A DNA stretch of 32,876 bases from an uncultured Bacillota bacterium (GTDB lineage: Bacteria > Bacillota_I > Bacilli_A > Izemoplasmatales > UBA1188): contig CALCVH010000077.1 in NCBI GenBank assembly GCA_937907585.1, positions 1 to 32,876 of the forward strand, written 5' to 3'. The translations under genes were made by a program, and so were the position numbers. Positions 7,061 to 16,297 of the stretch are shown in pieces. Position 1 is the stretch's first letter. Each line of letters starts with the position of its first letter. The notes under the pieces are model-generated. The model did not search any database. It saw only the letters and a list, made by a program, of their open reading frames with translations, and was not told the origin of the DNA.

Positions 7061-9682
7061 ATGAAACGATTATTATTAATAGATGGAAATAACGTTATGT
7101 TTAGAGCTTTCTATGCGACAGCCGCAATGGGAAACTTAATGTTAAACAAGAACGGTTTTCCTACGAACATGATATATGGATTTATAAATATTTATAATCG
7201 TTTCATTAAAGAAGGCTATACCCATATAGCCATCGCTTTTGACAAGGGTTCTAATACAAGAAGACATCAGATTTATAAAGATTATAAAGCTGGAAGAGAA
7301 AAAGCGCCTGATGAACTTTTCATGCAGATACCTTATATTCATAAATTTTTAGAGATTTGTAATTGTCATTATTATTTAAATGATGCGTATGAAGCTGATG
7401 ATATTATCGCATCATTTATGAAGAGATTTAAAAATGACTTTGATGAAGTAGCGGTACTATCTAACGATAATGACTTATTCCAATTAATAAGCGATAATTC
7501 ATATTCTTTATATACTAAAAATAAAGAAACTATCAAATACGATAAAGAATTTTTATATAAAGAAAAAGGCATCACTCCTATTCAAATACCTGATTATAAA
7601 GGACTAATCGGTGATAGTTCTGATAACTTAAAAGGGGTTGCGGGTATTGGACCTAAGACAGCTTCTAAATTATTAAATGAATACACTACTTTAGAAGGAA
7701 TATATGATAACATTGATTCCATTAAAGGAAGTGTAAAAGATAAATTATTAAATGATAAGGATCAAGCATTCTTCACTAAAGATATGGCTATTTTAAATGA
7801 TACTTTTAGCGATATCTTAGATGAAGATGAGTATCTAATAAAAGAACCTGACTATAAAGCTTTAAAAGAATTCTATACTGAACTAGATTTCCAATCGTTC
7901 TTAAAAAAGATTCCAAAAGAATCTATAAAAGCGGAATTCACTTATAAAATTATCGATAATCCTTTTGAGATAAATAATATCATAGATGTTAAAAACATTA
8001 ATTATCTTGTATTAGATAATTTAGAAGAGAATTATCATATCGCTCATAGAATTGGATTTGGATTATCTAATTCGCTAGGTAATTATTATATTCCTTTTGA
8101 TGTTGCGATATCATCGTTCGATTTCAATATGTTCGTATCAGATGAATCTATTAAAAAAGCTGTATACGACTATAAGATGATGTATGTAACACTCAAAAAA
8201 GAAGATATATTATTGAATGGTGTCGTGTTTGACTGTTTATTATCATCTTATCTAATAGATCCAGATATCACAAAAAACGATCTAATGGTTATCTGTAATT
8301 ATTTTGGATATAATGATCTATCTTCAGATGAACAAATATATGGTAGAGGCGCTAAACTAGCTTTACCAGATATTAGCGTATATTCATCTCATATAGCGAG
8401 AAAAGCTTTCGCTATCTCTATGATTATGGATTTAGAATTAAAAGAGATTAAAGAAAATAATCAAGAATATCTATTAAACGAAGTTGAAATTCCATTTTCT
8501 AGAGTATTAGGTGATATGGAAATAAATGGCTTAAGAGTTGATACTGATGCGCTTAATAGTTATGAAGAAGGGCTTCTTAAAGAACTTAAAGAAATAGAAA
8601 ATGAAATCTATTTTATAGTTGGCCATGAATTTAATATTTTATCTCCAAAACAGTTAGGTGTAGTTTTATTTGAAGAACAAAACATTCCATATTATGGTAA
8701 AAAGAATAAGAGTGGTACATACTCAACTGACGCACAAACTCTAGAACAATATAAAGGAAATGAATTAATTGATAGAGTATTAAGATATAGAATGTTATCT
8801 AAACTAGAATCTACTTATGTACAAGGCGTAAGAAACGCTATAAGTGAATCTAGTGATAATAAGATACATTCAATATACCGTCAAGCTTTAACAGATACTG
8901 GAAGATTATCATCAACTGAACCAAATCTACAAAATCTTCCAATAAGAAATAAAGAAGCTTCTGAATTTAGAAAAGTATTTATTCCATCTGATAATCAATA
9001 TTTTGTATCTTGTGACTATTCACAAATTGAGTTAAGAGTTTTAGCTCATATGGCTAATGAAAAAGCGTTAATTAACGCATTCTTAAATGGAGAAGATATC
9101 CATGAAGCGACTGCGAAAGCGGTTCTTAAAAAGAGTGAAGTCACTAAAGCTGAAAGATCAAGCGCTAAAGCTATTAACTTTGGAATAATATATGGAATGA
9201 GCGCTTGGGGATTATCTCAAGATTTAGGTATCACTCCTACAGAAGCTAAACAGTTTATTGATGAATACCATAAGACATTCCCTAATATCCTTCCGTTTAC
9301 TGATTCATTGATTCAAGAAGCGATGGATTTAGGATACGTTAAGACAATATTTAATAGAAGAAGATATATTAGAGATATTAAATCTAGTGTATATTCTATG
9401 AGAGAATTCGCTAAGCGAACTGCGATGAACGCCCCTATTCAAGGTAGCGCAGCGGATATATTAAAATTATCTATGGTCAAACTTGATAGTGAGATTAAGA
9501 AGAATAATCTTCACGCTAAATTGATTCTTACTATTCATGATGAAGTTGTATTAGATGTTAACGCTAAGGAATTAGAAAGAACTATAGAATTAACTAAAAA
9601 CGTCATGAGTAAAGTAGTCGAATTAAAAGTTCCTTTACTAGTTGAAGTTGGCTATGGAAAAACACTTTATGAGGCCAAATAG
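7061..9682 (+). CDS. polA: DNA polymerase I
   Basis: Gap-filling, Okazaki-fragment processing polymerase. The N-terminal 5' nuclease domain (about 1-290) is shown by LLIDGNN, AFDKG, YEADDIIA and a helix-hairpin-helix near KGVAGIGPKTA. A central region resembles the 3'-5' exonuclease fold but lacks the DEDD residues, as in Bacillus Pol I. The polymerase domain has GRLSSTEPNLQNLPIR, motif A (CDYSQIELR), the O helix (RSSAKAINFGIIYGMS) and motif C (IHDEVV). I start at 7061, giving MKRLLLIDGNN as in homologues, because GAAGG (7048-7052) is correctly spaced for it. The in-frame ATG at 7046 lies inside coaX and has no such site. Length is 873 aa. Confidence 0.96.
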   Translation: MKRLLLIDGNNVMFRAFYATAAMGNLMLNKNGFPTNMIYGFINIYNRFIKEGYTHIAIAFDKGSNTRRHQIYKDYKAGREKAPDELFMQIPYIHKFLEICNCHYYLNDAYEADDIIASFMKRFKNDFDEVAVLSNDNDLFQLISDNSYSLYTKNKETIKYDKEFLYKEKGITPIQIPDYKGLIGDSSDNLKGVAGIGPKTASKLLNEYTTLEGIYDNIDSIKGSVKDKLLNDKDQAFFTKDMAILNDTFSDILDEDEYLIKEPDYKALKEFYTELDFQSFLKKIPKESIKAEFTYKIIDNPFEINNIIDVKNINYLVLDNLEENYHIAHRIGFGLSNSLGNYYIPFDVAISSFDFNMFVSDESIKKAVYDYKMMYVTLKKEDILLNGVVFDCLLSSYLIDPDITKNDLMVICNYFGYNDLSSDEQIYGRGAKLALPDISVYSSHIARKAFAISMIMDLELKEIKENNQEYLLNEVEIPFSRVLGDMEINGLRVDTDALNSYEEGLLKELKEIENEIYFIVGHEFNILSPKQLGVVLFEEQNIPYYGKKNKSGTYSTDAQTLEQYKGNELIDRVLRYRMLSKLESTYVQGVRNAISESSDNKIHSIYRQALTDTGRLSSTEPNLQNLPIRNKEASEFRKVFIPSDNQYFVSCDYSQIELRVLAHMANEKALINAFLNGEDIHEATAKAVLKKSEVTKAERSSAKAINFGIIYGMSAWGLSQDLGITPTEAKQFIDEYHKTFPNILPFTDSLIQEAMDLGYVKTIFNRRRYIRDIKSSVYSMREFAKRTAMNAPIQGSAADILKLSMVKLDSEIKKNNLHAKLILTIHDEVVLDVNAKELERTIELTKNVMSKVVELKVPLLVEVGYGKTLYEAK

Positions 9683-9684
9683 AT

Positions 9685-11043
9685 ATGCCTGAACTACCAG
9701 AAGTTGAAACCGTAAAAAATAAGTTATCACCTTTAATAGTGGGGAAGAAAATAATAGATGTTGATGTAAGATATCCTAAATATGAATGTCTTAATCAAAT
9801 AAAAGGTGAAACTATAGAAGGAATTAAAAGAAGAGGTAAATTCTTAATCTTTGTATTAACTAACCACTATGTTGTTAGTCACTTAAGAATGGAAGGTAAA
9901 TACTTTACATCAAAGAATGAAAGAGTAAATAAGCACGATTTAGTGAAATTTACTTTAGATGATTCTTTTATGTACTATAATGATGTTAGAAAGTTTGGAG
10001 TATTTAATTGTTTTAATAGAAATGATGATATAGATAATCTAGAACCACTTAGTAAGGTTGGATTAGAACCATTTAACGCTAGTAAAGAATATCTATTTGA
10101 TAAATTGAATAGTCACACTGAACCAATTAAGACCGCTCTACTTGATCAATCGATTATATCAGGGCTTGGGAATATATATGTTGATGAAGTATTATATAAA
10201 TCAAGAATAAACCCATTTAGAAAAGCTTGCGATATATCTATAAATGAGTGCGATGAAATAATAAAGAATTCGATAGATACATTAAATGATGCGATAGCTT
10301 TAGGTGGATCAACCATCAAATCGTTCGCATCATTAAATGGTGAAAGTGGACACTTCCAAGGAAGTCTTCTCGTTCATTTAAGAGAAAATGAAAGATGTTA
10401 TAGATGTAATAACTATATCATTAAATCTAGGTGTGGCGGAAGAGGAACATATTATTGTCCAGCGTGTGAAAGGCTAATAAAGGATTCTAAATACTACGCT
10501 ATAACTGGAGGATTTTCTAGCGGTAAATCAACAGTCCTAAAAATGATTAAAGACTTAGGTTACACTACATACTCTCTTGATGAAATATATAATGAATTAT
10601 TCTTAAATAAAAAAGAAATGCTTAAAGAGATAAATAAAGCATTTAATACTACTGAAAAATCTAAATTAAGAGAAATAGTATTCAATTCTAAAGAAAAGAA
10701 TGATATATTAAAAGAAATTACACATAAATATGTGATGAAAGAATTATTTTCTAGAATTGAATCAAATAAAGATAGAATCTGTTTTGTAGAAGCTCCACTT
10801 CTATATGAAGGTGGATTTGAAAAATGTTTCGATAAAGTAATAACAGTAGATGAATCTATAGAAGTTCTTGAAACACTTCTTAAAAACAAAGGATTTACTC
10901 TAGATGATTATAATACTAGAAACAATTCTCAAATGGATAAGAAAGAAAAAATAAATAGATCTGATTATGTGATACATAATGATAAAGATCTTAATAATTT
11001 ATTAAAACAAGTAAAAGAATTATTAATAAAATTGGAGGTTTAA
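9685..11043 (+). CDS. mutM-coaE: Fused formamidopyrimidine-DNA glycosylase and dephospho-CoA kinase
   Basis: One continuous 452-residue frame carries two enzymes. Residues 1-265 are MutM/Fpg: N-terminal MPELPEVE with the catalytic Pro2 and Glu3, K52 in RGKF, ISGLGNIYVDE, and a zinc finger with C238, C241, C258 and C261. From residue 271 the sequence is CoaE: P-loop GGFSSGKS (275-282), SLDEIYNEL, EITHKY, EAPLLYEGG, and a terminal TRNNSQ...SDYVIHND lid and base-binding region. Only about 10 residues separate the zinc finger from the P-loop, and no start codon falls between them. MutM excises 8-oxoguanine; CoaE makes the last step of CoA. The genes are neighbours in other Bacilli, so a fusion is plausible. 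A sequencing deletion of a stop is the alternative. Confidence 0.9.
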   Translation: MPELPEVETVKNKLSPLIVGKKIIDVDVRYPKYECLNQIKGETIEGIKRRGKFLIFVLTNHYVVSHLRMEGKYFTSKNERVNKHDLVKFTLDDSFMYYNDVRKFGVFNCFNRNDDIDNLEPLSKVGLEPFNASKEYLFDKLNSHTEPIKTALLDQSIISGLGNIYVDEVLYKSRINPFRKACDISINECDEIIKNSIDTLNDAIALGGSTIKSFASLNGESGHFQGSLLVHLRENERCYRCNNYIIKSRCGGRGTYYCPACERLIKDSKYYAITGGFSSGKSTVLKMIKDLGYTTYSLDEIYNELFLNKKEMLKEINKAFNTTEKSKLREIVFNSKEKNDILKEITHKYVMKELFSRIESNKDRICFVEAPLLYEGGFEKCFDKVITVDESIEVLETLLKNKGFTLDDYNTRNNSQMDKKEKINRSDYVIHNDKDLNNLLKQVKELLIKLEV

Positions 11044-11044
11044 G

Positions 11045-11404
11045 ATGGGCTTTTTTGCGAATACTGCGGAAACACGTGAATTACACAAGAACGATAAACT
11101 CAGAACCAGATATTATAGAAATGGTATAAAACAAATTAAATCTGTATTTGAGAAGATCTGTAGTGAAGAAGATATGCAGCTACAACAATATGATGAAAGA
11201 TGGGGAGACATCTATATTTGTGCGTATGGTTTTGAAGTGTTTGTGACTGTATCACAAATATCACCAATTGAATCAGGAATCGATCTAAAGGTCAATTATT
11301 TCTCTACATTCGGTTTTAATAGACCAGAAAAGAAAATAATTCATCTATATGAAAGATTAGATAAAATGTTAATTTTTAAAGGAACAATGTTACACGTAAA
11401 CTAA
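11045..11404 (+). CDS. Conserved-looking protein of unknown function
   Basis: I do not recognise this 119-residue protein. It opens MGFFANTAETRELHKNDKLR, is rich in basic and aromatic residues and has no membrane segment, P-loop or CxxC pair. The pattern (helical N-terminus, then alternating hydrophobic strands such as DIYICAYGFEVFVTVS and GIDLKVNYFSTF) suggests a small alpha/beta protein. GGAGGT at 11034-11039, inside the end of mutM-coaE, is a good ribosome-binding site. It overlaps nothing and lies one base before the dnaB-like gene, in the place where Bacillus has nrdR before dnaB. It has no NrdR zinc finger or ATP-cone, so it is not NrdR. A role tied to replication initiation is only an inference from its position. 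Confidence 0.75.
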   Translation: MGFFANTAETRELHKNDKLRTRYYRNGIKQIKSVFEKICSEEDMQLQQYDERWGDIYICAYGFEVFVTVSQISPIESGIDLKVNYFSTFGFNRPEKKIIHLYERLDKMLIFKGTMLHVN

Positions 11405-11405
11405 T

Positions 11406-12662
11406 ATGTCATTACCAGGTTATTTAGTAATAAAACGTAATAATAATTTTAAACTGGACTCTTACGATTACCAGGTTTTGTTTATGCTTTATAAGATCTT
11501 AATCGGTCCTAAAGCGATAGATTTATATAATACGCTTTATTCTATATCTGTTGATTCATTTGAAAAAAAGATAAACATGCTTTTTATGAAAGATGCGATA
11601 TCTGATTATAACCTAAATGATGATGAATTAGAGGAATTATTCGGATTTCTAACAACTTTAAAGTTAATATCAATTAAGAAAGAAGTGTTCTTAGAAAACA
11701 ATAGATTTGTATGGACGATTGAATTATATCCTCCATATAATGGAAGAGATTTCTTCTATCTATTCGATATGTCTTTTTCAAAACAATTAAAGTATAGAAG
11801 TTCTAAATTCCAATTTGTATCACTAATGAGAAAGTTTTTAAATGAGGAAATAGAAGTTCCTGATTTAAAAGATGATAAAGAAAGAAAATTATCTTCTATA
11901 ACTAAAATCATTAAACCAAATAAAAGAAAAGAGAATATGATACCTTTCTCATTTGGTGAATTTAAAGAAGCTTTAAAAGAATTTGCGGTTATCAAAGATG
12001 AAGATAAAGAATTCTTTACAAGCGTATCAAATCTATATGGTTATAGTTTAACAGAGATGATGTCTCTATTTTATCCTTGCGAAGAAAATGGTGTATACGA
12101 TAAAGATAAATTCATAAGGGTAGCTTACAACAAATTTAATGAATCAAAACCTGAAATTATAAAAACTACTGATCAAGCAAGTCTAGATCACGTAAAATAT
12201 TTTGAAAACGCTAAATTAGAAAACGTATTGATTGCGAAAAACGTCAAGAAGTTATCTGATGCGGATAAGAATACGTTAAAGAGAATGAGAGAAGAACTTC
12301 TCTTGCCTGAGAATTTCATATCTCTACTTATAACCTACTCTATTAGCACAAACAATTATAAAATTCATCCATTCGCATATTATAAGAAGATATGTGAAGA
12401 CTGGGAATCTAAAAATATAAATACTATAGAAGACGCATACTTTTATATCTGTACACTTTATTCTAGAGAATTTAAGAAAGAAAAACCTAAGATCTCTAAC
12501 GCTGAATGGGTTGATAATTACTGGAATAACTTTGAAGAGAACGATAAAGATAGCGCCAACAAGAAATGGATTGATGACTACTGGAATAACTTTGATGAGA
12601 ATAAGGAAAGCACCAGTAAGAAATTTGTTGATAATTATTGGGAAAAGGAAGGAGAGAATTAG
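11406..12662 (+). CDS. dnaB: Replication initiation / helicase-loading protein, DnaB-DnaD family
   Basis: This 418-aa protein lies directly before dnaI, as dnaB does in Bacillus. The N-terminal half looks like the winged-helix DDBH1 region (LDSYDYQVLFMLYKIL...KKINMLF). A DDBH2-like helical domain with the family YxxxG-type helix follows (DKEFFTSVSNLYGYSLTEMMSLFY...). The C-terminus carries three short repeats, W/F-V/I-D-N/D-Y-W, at residues 368-373, 388-393 and 407-412. DnaB proteins of this class remodel origin DNA and, with DnaI, load the replicative helicase. They are not the helicase itself. The DnaB versus DnaD assignment rests on context and length. Confidence 0.8.
   Translation: MSLPGYLVIKRNNNFKLDSYDYQVLFMLYKILIGPKAIDLYNTLYSISVDSFEKKINMLFMKDAISDYNLNDDELEELFGFLTTLKLISIKKEVFLENNRFVWTIELYPPYNGRDFFYLFDMSFSKQLKYRSSKFQFVSLMRKFLNEEIEVPDLKDDKERKLSSITKIIKPNKRKENMIPFSFGEFKEALKEFAVIKDEDKEFFTSVSNLYGYSLTEMMSLFYPCEENGVYDKDKFIRVAYNKFNESKPEIIKTTDQASLDHVKYFENAKLENVLIAKNVKKLSDADKNTLKRMREELLLPENFISLLITYSISTNNYKIHPFAYYKKICEDWESKNINTIEDAYFYICTLYSREFKKEKPKISNAEWVDNYWNNFEENDKDSANKKWIDDYWNNFDENKESTSKKFVDNYWEKEGEN
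12507..12641 (+). repeat. Three tandem coding repeats at the C-terminus of the DnaB-like protein
   Basis: Units of about 60 and 57 bp encode W-V-D-N-Y-W-N-N-F, W-I-D-D-Y-W-N-N-F and F-V-D-N-Y-W, joined by acidic Lys/Asp/Glu/Ser linkers. Synonymous differences between units show the protein sequence, not the DNA, is what has been kept. Confidence 0.8.
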
Positions 12663-12664
12663 TT

Positions 12665-13567
12665 ATGATAGATTCTAAAGATTTATTTAATATCGAAGTA
12701 GAAAAGACTATTGATGATGATAAGTTAATCGAATCATTATTTAATGATGAAGTCATCAATAACTTCATTCTTAAACATGATATGACCAGAGATGAAATCA
12801 TGGATGGAATGAACGCTTTTCTAGAATATTTAAAAGATACTAAAGTATCAGAAGATGGAAAAAGAGAATCTATTTCTACTCCTGGATTCCTTCTAAAACT
12901 TACTTTAGTTGATAGAAAAGTAAAAACTCATTATGTGAGGTTAAACGAAGCTCCTAAACTTACTAAAATGAAGCTCTATAATGTTCCAAAAGAACTTACA
13001 GAGGCAACTTTTGCGGACTTTGAGTTATCTACTGATGAAAGAAGAAAAGCGTATAACTACGCAAAAAGATTTGTTAATCAGTTCGATAATGAAAATAGAC
13101 CAAAGAGTATGTACATCGCAGGTAATTTTAGAAGCGGTAAGACCTATCTCGCTAGCGCAATAGGTAATGAAATAGCGGATAGAGGGCACTCTGTTATAGA
13201 AGTGTTCTGTCCAGAAATATCATCAGTACTAAAAGAGGTGCAATTTGATGATTCAGGAGTATCATTTAATGACTACGTTGATGAAATGAAAGGATGTGAC
13301 CTCTTAATATTAGATGATTTTGGTGGAGAAACTGTATCACCTAGAATAAGAGATGAAGCGTTCTTAGTTATTCTAAATTATAGAATGATTAAGAATAAAC
13401 CAGTTATCATCACATCTAATGCGGGCATTAATTTAATTCCTGATATTATGATTAAAGATAATTCCGCACAAGAAAAATTTAAAGCGACAAGAATCGCAAC
13501 TAGAATTAGTGAAATGTGCGAACAAATTATTCTAAAAGAAAAATTTGTAGATAAAAGTATTTTTTAA
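12665..13567 (+). CDS. dnaI: Helicase loader DnaI
   Basis: An AAA+ ATPase that loads the replicative helicase at the origin together with the DnaB-like protein. The helical N-terminal part (about 1-100) is followed by a DnaC/DnaI-type ATPase with Walker A GNFRSGKT (153-160), Walker B LLILDDFG (213-220), IITSN as sensor 1 and an Arg-rich sensor-2-like TRIATRI. The zinc-binding cysteines in the N-terminal domain of Bacillus DnaI are absent here. I chose the ATG at 12665 because AAGGAG (12649-12654) precedes it; an in-frame TTG at 12638 would overlap the dnaB-like gene. Length is 300 aa. Confidence 0.93.
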   Translation: MIDSKDLFNIEVEKTIDDDKLIESLFNDEVINNFILKHDMTRDEIMDGMNAFLEYLKDTKVSEDGKRESISTPGFLLKLTLVDRKVKTHYVRLNEAPKLTKMKLYNVPKELTEATFADFELSTDERRKAYNYAKRFVNQFDNENRPKSMYIAGNFRSGKTYLASAIGNEIADRGHSVIEVFCPEISSVLKEVQFDDSGVSFNDYVDEMKGCDLLILDDFGGETVSPRIRDEAFLVILNYRMIKNKPVIITSNAGINLIPDIMIKDNSAQEKFKATRIATRISEMCEQIILKEKFVDKSIF

Positions 13568-13599
13568 GTATTAAAATAGTAGGAAACGAGGAAATAAAT

Positions 13600-15501
13600 A
13601 TGAAGATTAAATTATTAGATAATTACATGGAATTTGATGGTCCATTAAAAGCCAGTGAAATCGCTTTTAAAATCTCACCAAGCTTAGAAAAGAAAACTGT
13701 ATGTGCTTTAGTTGATGGAGAACTAAAAGATACATCTTTCTTAATCGATAAAGATTGTGAAGTTAAATTTATAACTTCTAAAGACCCTGAAGCATTCGAA
13801 GTATTAAATCATTCAACTGCCCACCTTATGGCTCAAGCGATCAAATCATTATATCCAAACGCTAGATTTGGTGTAGGTCCTGCGATTGAAGAAGGATTTT
13901 ATTATGATTTTGAAGTGCCTGAAAAGAGATTAACTGAATCTGATTTTAGTGAAATAGAAAAGAAGATGAAAGAATTATCTTCTAAAGCATTTGAAGTTAA
14001 TAGATTAGAAGTTTCAAGAGACGAAGCATTAGCTAAATTTAGTAACGACCCTTATAAGAGCGAACTAATCACAGAACTTTCTGAAAATGAAACGATATCT
14101 TTATATACTCAAGGTGATTATACTGATTTATGTAGAGGGCCTCACGTTCCTAAAACTAACTTTATAAAGAACTTTAAATTATTATCAATTGCGGGAGCGT
14201 ATTGGAGAGGAGATTCTAAGAACGTTCAACTTCAAAGAATTTATGGCGTTTCATTCTTCAGTGAAGAAGAATTAAAGAACCACTTAACAATTCTAGAAGA
14301 AAGAAAGAAGAGAGATCATAGAAAAATTGGTAAAGAACTAGGCTTATTCATGATGAGCGATTACGGACCTGGTCTACCTTTCTGGCTACCTAATGGATAC
14401 GCACTCAGAAGAGCGTTAGAAGATTATTGGTTAAAACTACATAGAAAGAACGGCTATATCGTTATCGAAACTCCAATAATGTTAAGCAAAGAATTATGGG
14501 TAACATCAGGGCACTGGGATCACTATAAAGAAGATATGTACATCACTATGGTTGATGATACTGAATTCGCAATTAAACCAATGAACTGTCCTGGCGCAAT
14601 CCAAGTTTATAATAACGATATTCATTCATATAAAGAATTACCATTAAGATACGCTGAACTTGGTCATGTTCATAGACATGAAGCATCAGGCGCTTTAAAT
14701 GGTTTATTTAGAGTACGTACATTCACTCAAGATGATGCGCATATTCTATTAACTGAAGATCAAATCGCTGATGAAATCAAGAGAATCATCCATGTTTATG
14801 ATACTATCTATAACAAGTTTGGATTAGATTACGCTATCGAATTATCTACACGTCCATTCGATAACTTTATCGGTGATATCGCAGTATGGGATAAAGCAGA
14901 AAAAGAACTCGCTGAAACTTGTCAGGCACTTGGAAAGAACTTCAAGATCAACCCTGGAGATGGCGCATTCTATGGGCCAAAACTTGATTTCAAGTTAAGA
15001 GATTCAATGAACAGAATCTGGCAATGCGGTACAATCCAATTAGACTTCCAATTACCTGGAAGATTCGATTGTAAGTACATTGCGGCTGATGGAACTAAGA
15101 AGACTCCAGTCATGATTCATAGAGCTTGTTTCGGTAGCTTAGAGAGATTTATTGGGATCATCACTGAAAACTTCGCTGGTGTATTCCCATTCTGGCTAAC
15201 ACCTATTCAAGTTAGAATCGTTGCGGTAAATAATGACGCTCATGGCGCATACGCAAAAGAAGTACTTGAAAAGCTATTAGACGCAGGAATTAGAGCTGAT
15301 ATCGATGAATCAGATGAAAAGCTTGGATATAAGATTAGACAAGGTCAAATCAAGAAGATCCCTTATACTTTAGTATTAGGTGATAAGGAAGTAGAAGCTC
15401 ATTCTGTTAACTTTAGACGCTATTCAGAACAAGAACAAATCCCTATGGATTTAGATGAATTTGTATTAGCTTTAAAGAATAAAAACGAAAAATACGAATA
15501 A
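13600..15501 (+). CDS. thrS: Threonyl-tRNA synthetase
   Basis: Charges tRNA-Thr and edits mischarged Ser-tRNA. In order: an N-terminal TGS domain (about 1-60); an editing domain with HSTAH (71-75) and CRGPH; the class II core with WVTSGHWDHYKEDM, the zinc ligand Cys in MNCPG, motif 2 RHEASGALNGLFRVR and motif 3 in MIHRACFGSLERF; and a C-terminal anticodon domain. The 633-aa length is normal. GAGGAAA precedes the ATG. The 32-base gap after dnaI leaves no room for a T-box. A strong terminator follows, ending the long block that begins at ccpA. Confidence 0.98.
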   Translation: MKIKLLDNYMEFDGPLKASEIAFKISPSLEKKTVCALVDGELKDTSFLIDKDCEVKFITSKDPEAFEVLNHSTAHLMAQAIKSLYPNARFGVGPAIEEGFYYDFEVPEKRLTESDFSEIEKKMKELSSKAFEVNRLEVSRDEALAKFSNDPYKSELITELSENETISLYTQGDYTDLCRGPHVPKTNFIKNFKLLSIAGAYWRGDSKNVQLQRIYGVSFFSEEELKNHLTILEERKKRDHRKIGKELGLFMMSDYGPGLPFWLPNGYALRRALEDYWLKLHRKNGYIVIETPIMLSKELWVTSGHWDHYKEDMYITMVDDTEFAIKPMNCPGAIQVYNNDIHSYKELPLRYAELGHVHRHEASGALNGLFRVRTFTQDDAHILLTEDQIADEIKRIIHVYDTIYNKFGLDYAIELSTRPFDNFIGDIAVWDKAEKELAETCQALGKNFKINPGDGAFYGPKLDFKLRDSMNRIWQCGTIQLDFQLPGRFDCKYIAADGTKKTPVMIHRACFGSLERFIGIITENFAGVFPFWLTPIQVRIVAVNNDAHGAYAKEVLEKLLDAGIRADIDESDEKLGYKIRQGQIKKIPYTLVLGDKEVEAHSVNFRRYSEQEQIPMDLDEFVLALKNKNEKYE

Positions 15502-15508
15502 TTAAATA

Positions 15509-15538
15509 GCCTCTTTGGGTTTCCCCAAGGAGGTTTTT
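15509..15538 (+). terminator. Rho-independent terminator after thrS
   Basis: CCTCtTTGGG (15510-15519) pairs with CCCAAgGAGG (15524-15533) around a short loop, followed by TTTTT (15534-15538). The AAGGAGG arm also resembles a ribosome-binding site but is too far from the next ATG at 15551. Confidence 0.92.
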
Positions 15539-15550
15539 ATAAAGGGCAAT

Positions 15551-16297
15551 ATGAAAGAATATTTAGATATAACATTTGATAATTTAGGTAATAAATTAGA
15601 TTTATATATACCAGATAGTAAAGGCTTTTCTACTATCATTTATATTCATGGTGGTGGATTAATAGAAGGAGATAAATCTCAAGATAATTATAAAGAAATG
15701 GCGAATTCATTTACAAAATCAGGCTATGCGTTCACATCACTAAACTATAGACTCTATCCAAATGTTAAATATCCTGGATATATTTTAGATGCAATAGATG
15801 GTATAAATTATATCTATAACCACATAGTTGAATTTGGCGGAGATAAAAGGTTTATTATATCTGGTCAAAGCGCTGGCGCTTATATTGCGCTCATGATAGC
15901 GCTAAATAAAGAGTTCTATGGATTGTTAAATTTTGATTATTCTCTAATTAAAGGTTGGATATTTGATAGCGCACAAACCACAACCCATTTTAGGATTCTT
16001 GAAAGGGAATATGAACTAGACCCATATGCGGAAAGAATAGATAAATGCGCTCCACTTTATTATTTAGATAAAAAAACTAAATTAAATAATGCATTATTTA
16101 TCGTTTACGAAAACGACATTATTAAAAGAAAACAACAGAATGAATTATTTATTGAAACACTAAAATATTTTAAAAATGATGTGAACGTTACTACTATAAC
16201 TTTAAAGGGAAGCCATTGTCATGGATCGATTATGAAAGATGATGATAATGAATATGAATACGTTAAAGTAGCGTTATCTTGGTTAAGTAAATTATAA
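15551..16297 (+). CDS. Alpha/beta hydrolase, carboxylesterase/lipase type
   Basis: A 248-residue cytoplasmic hydrolase with no signal peptide. The oxyanion-hole motif HGGG (33-36), the nucleophile elbow GQSAG (105-109, Ser107), a likely acid D189 in VYENDI and His222 or His224 in GSHCHG make a complete triad of the HSL/BD-FAE-like group. The substrate is unknown; small esters are likely for the family. I start at the ATG at 15551 with AAAGGG (15541-15546) before it. An in-frame TTG at 15515 lies inside the thrS terminator and would add residues unlike the family. No clear promoter was seen, so it may depend on terminator read-through. Confidence 0.82.
   Translation: MKEYLDITFDNLGNKLDLYIPDSKGFSTIIYIHGGGLIEGDKSQDNYKEMANSFTKSGYAFTSLNYRLYPNVKYPGYILDAIDGINYIYNHIVEFGGDKRFIISGQSAGAYIALMIALNKEFYGLLNFDYSLIKGWIFDSAQTTTHFRILEREYELDPYAERIDKCAPLYYLDKKTKLNNALFIVYENDIIKRKQQNELFIETLKYFKNDVNVTTITLKGSHCHGSIMKDDDNEYEYVKVALSWLSKL

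Noticed and set aside
10490..10510. A separate coaE gene starting after mutM
   Set aside because: No stop ends mutM here and no start codon or ribosome-binding site precedes the P-loop, so a fusion is the simpler reading.
12638..12664. TTG at 12638 as the dnaI start
   Set aside because: The ATG at 12665 has AAGGAG at good spacing; the earlier codon lies within the repeat-coding end of the dnaB-like gene.
15515..15550. Upstream TTG start for the alpha/beta hydrolase
   Set aside because: It lies inside the thrS terminator hairpin and has no suitable ribosome-binding site; the ATG at 15551 fits better.
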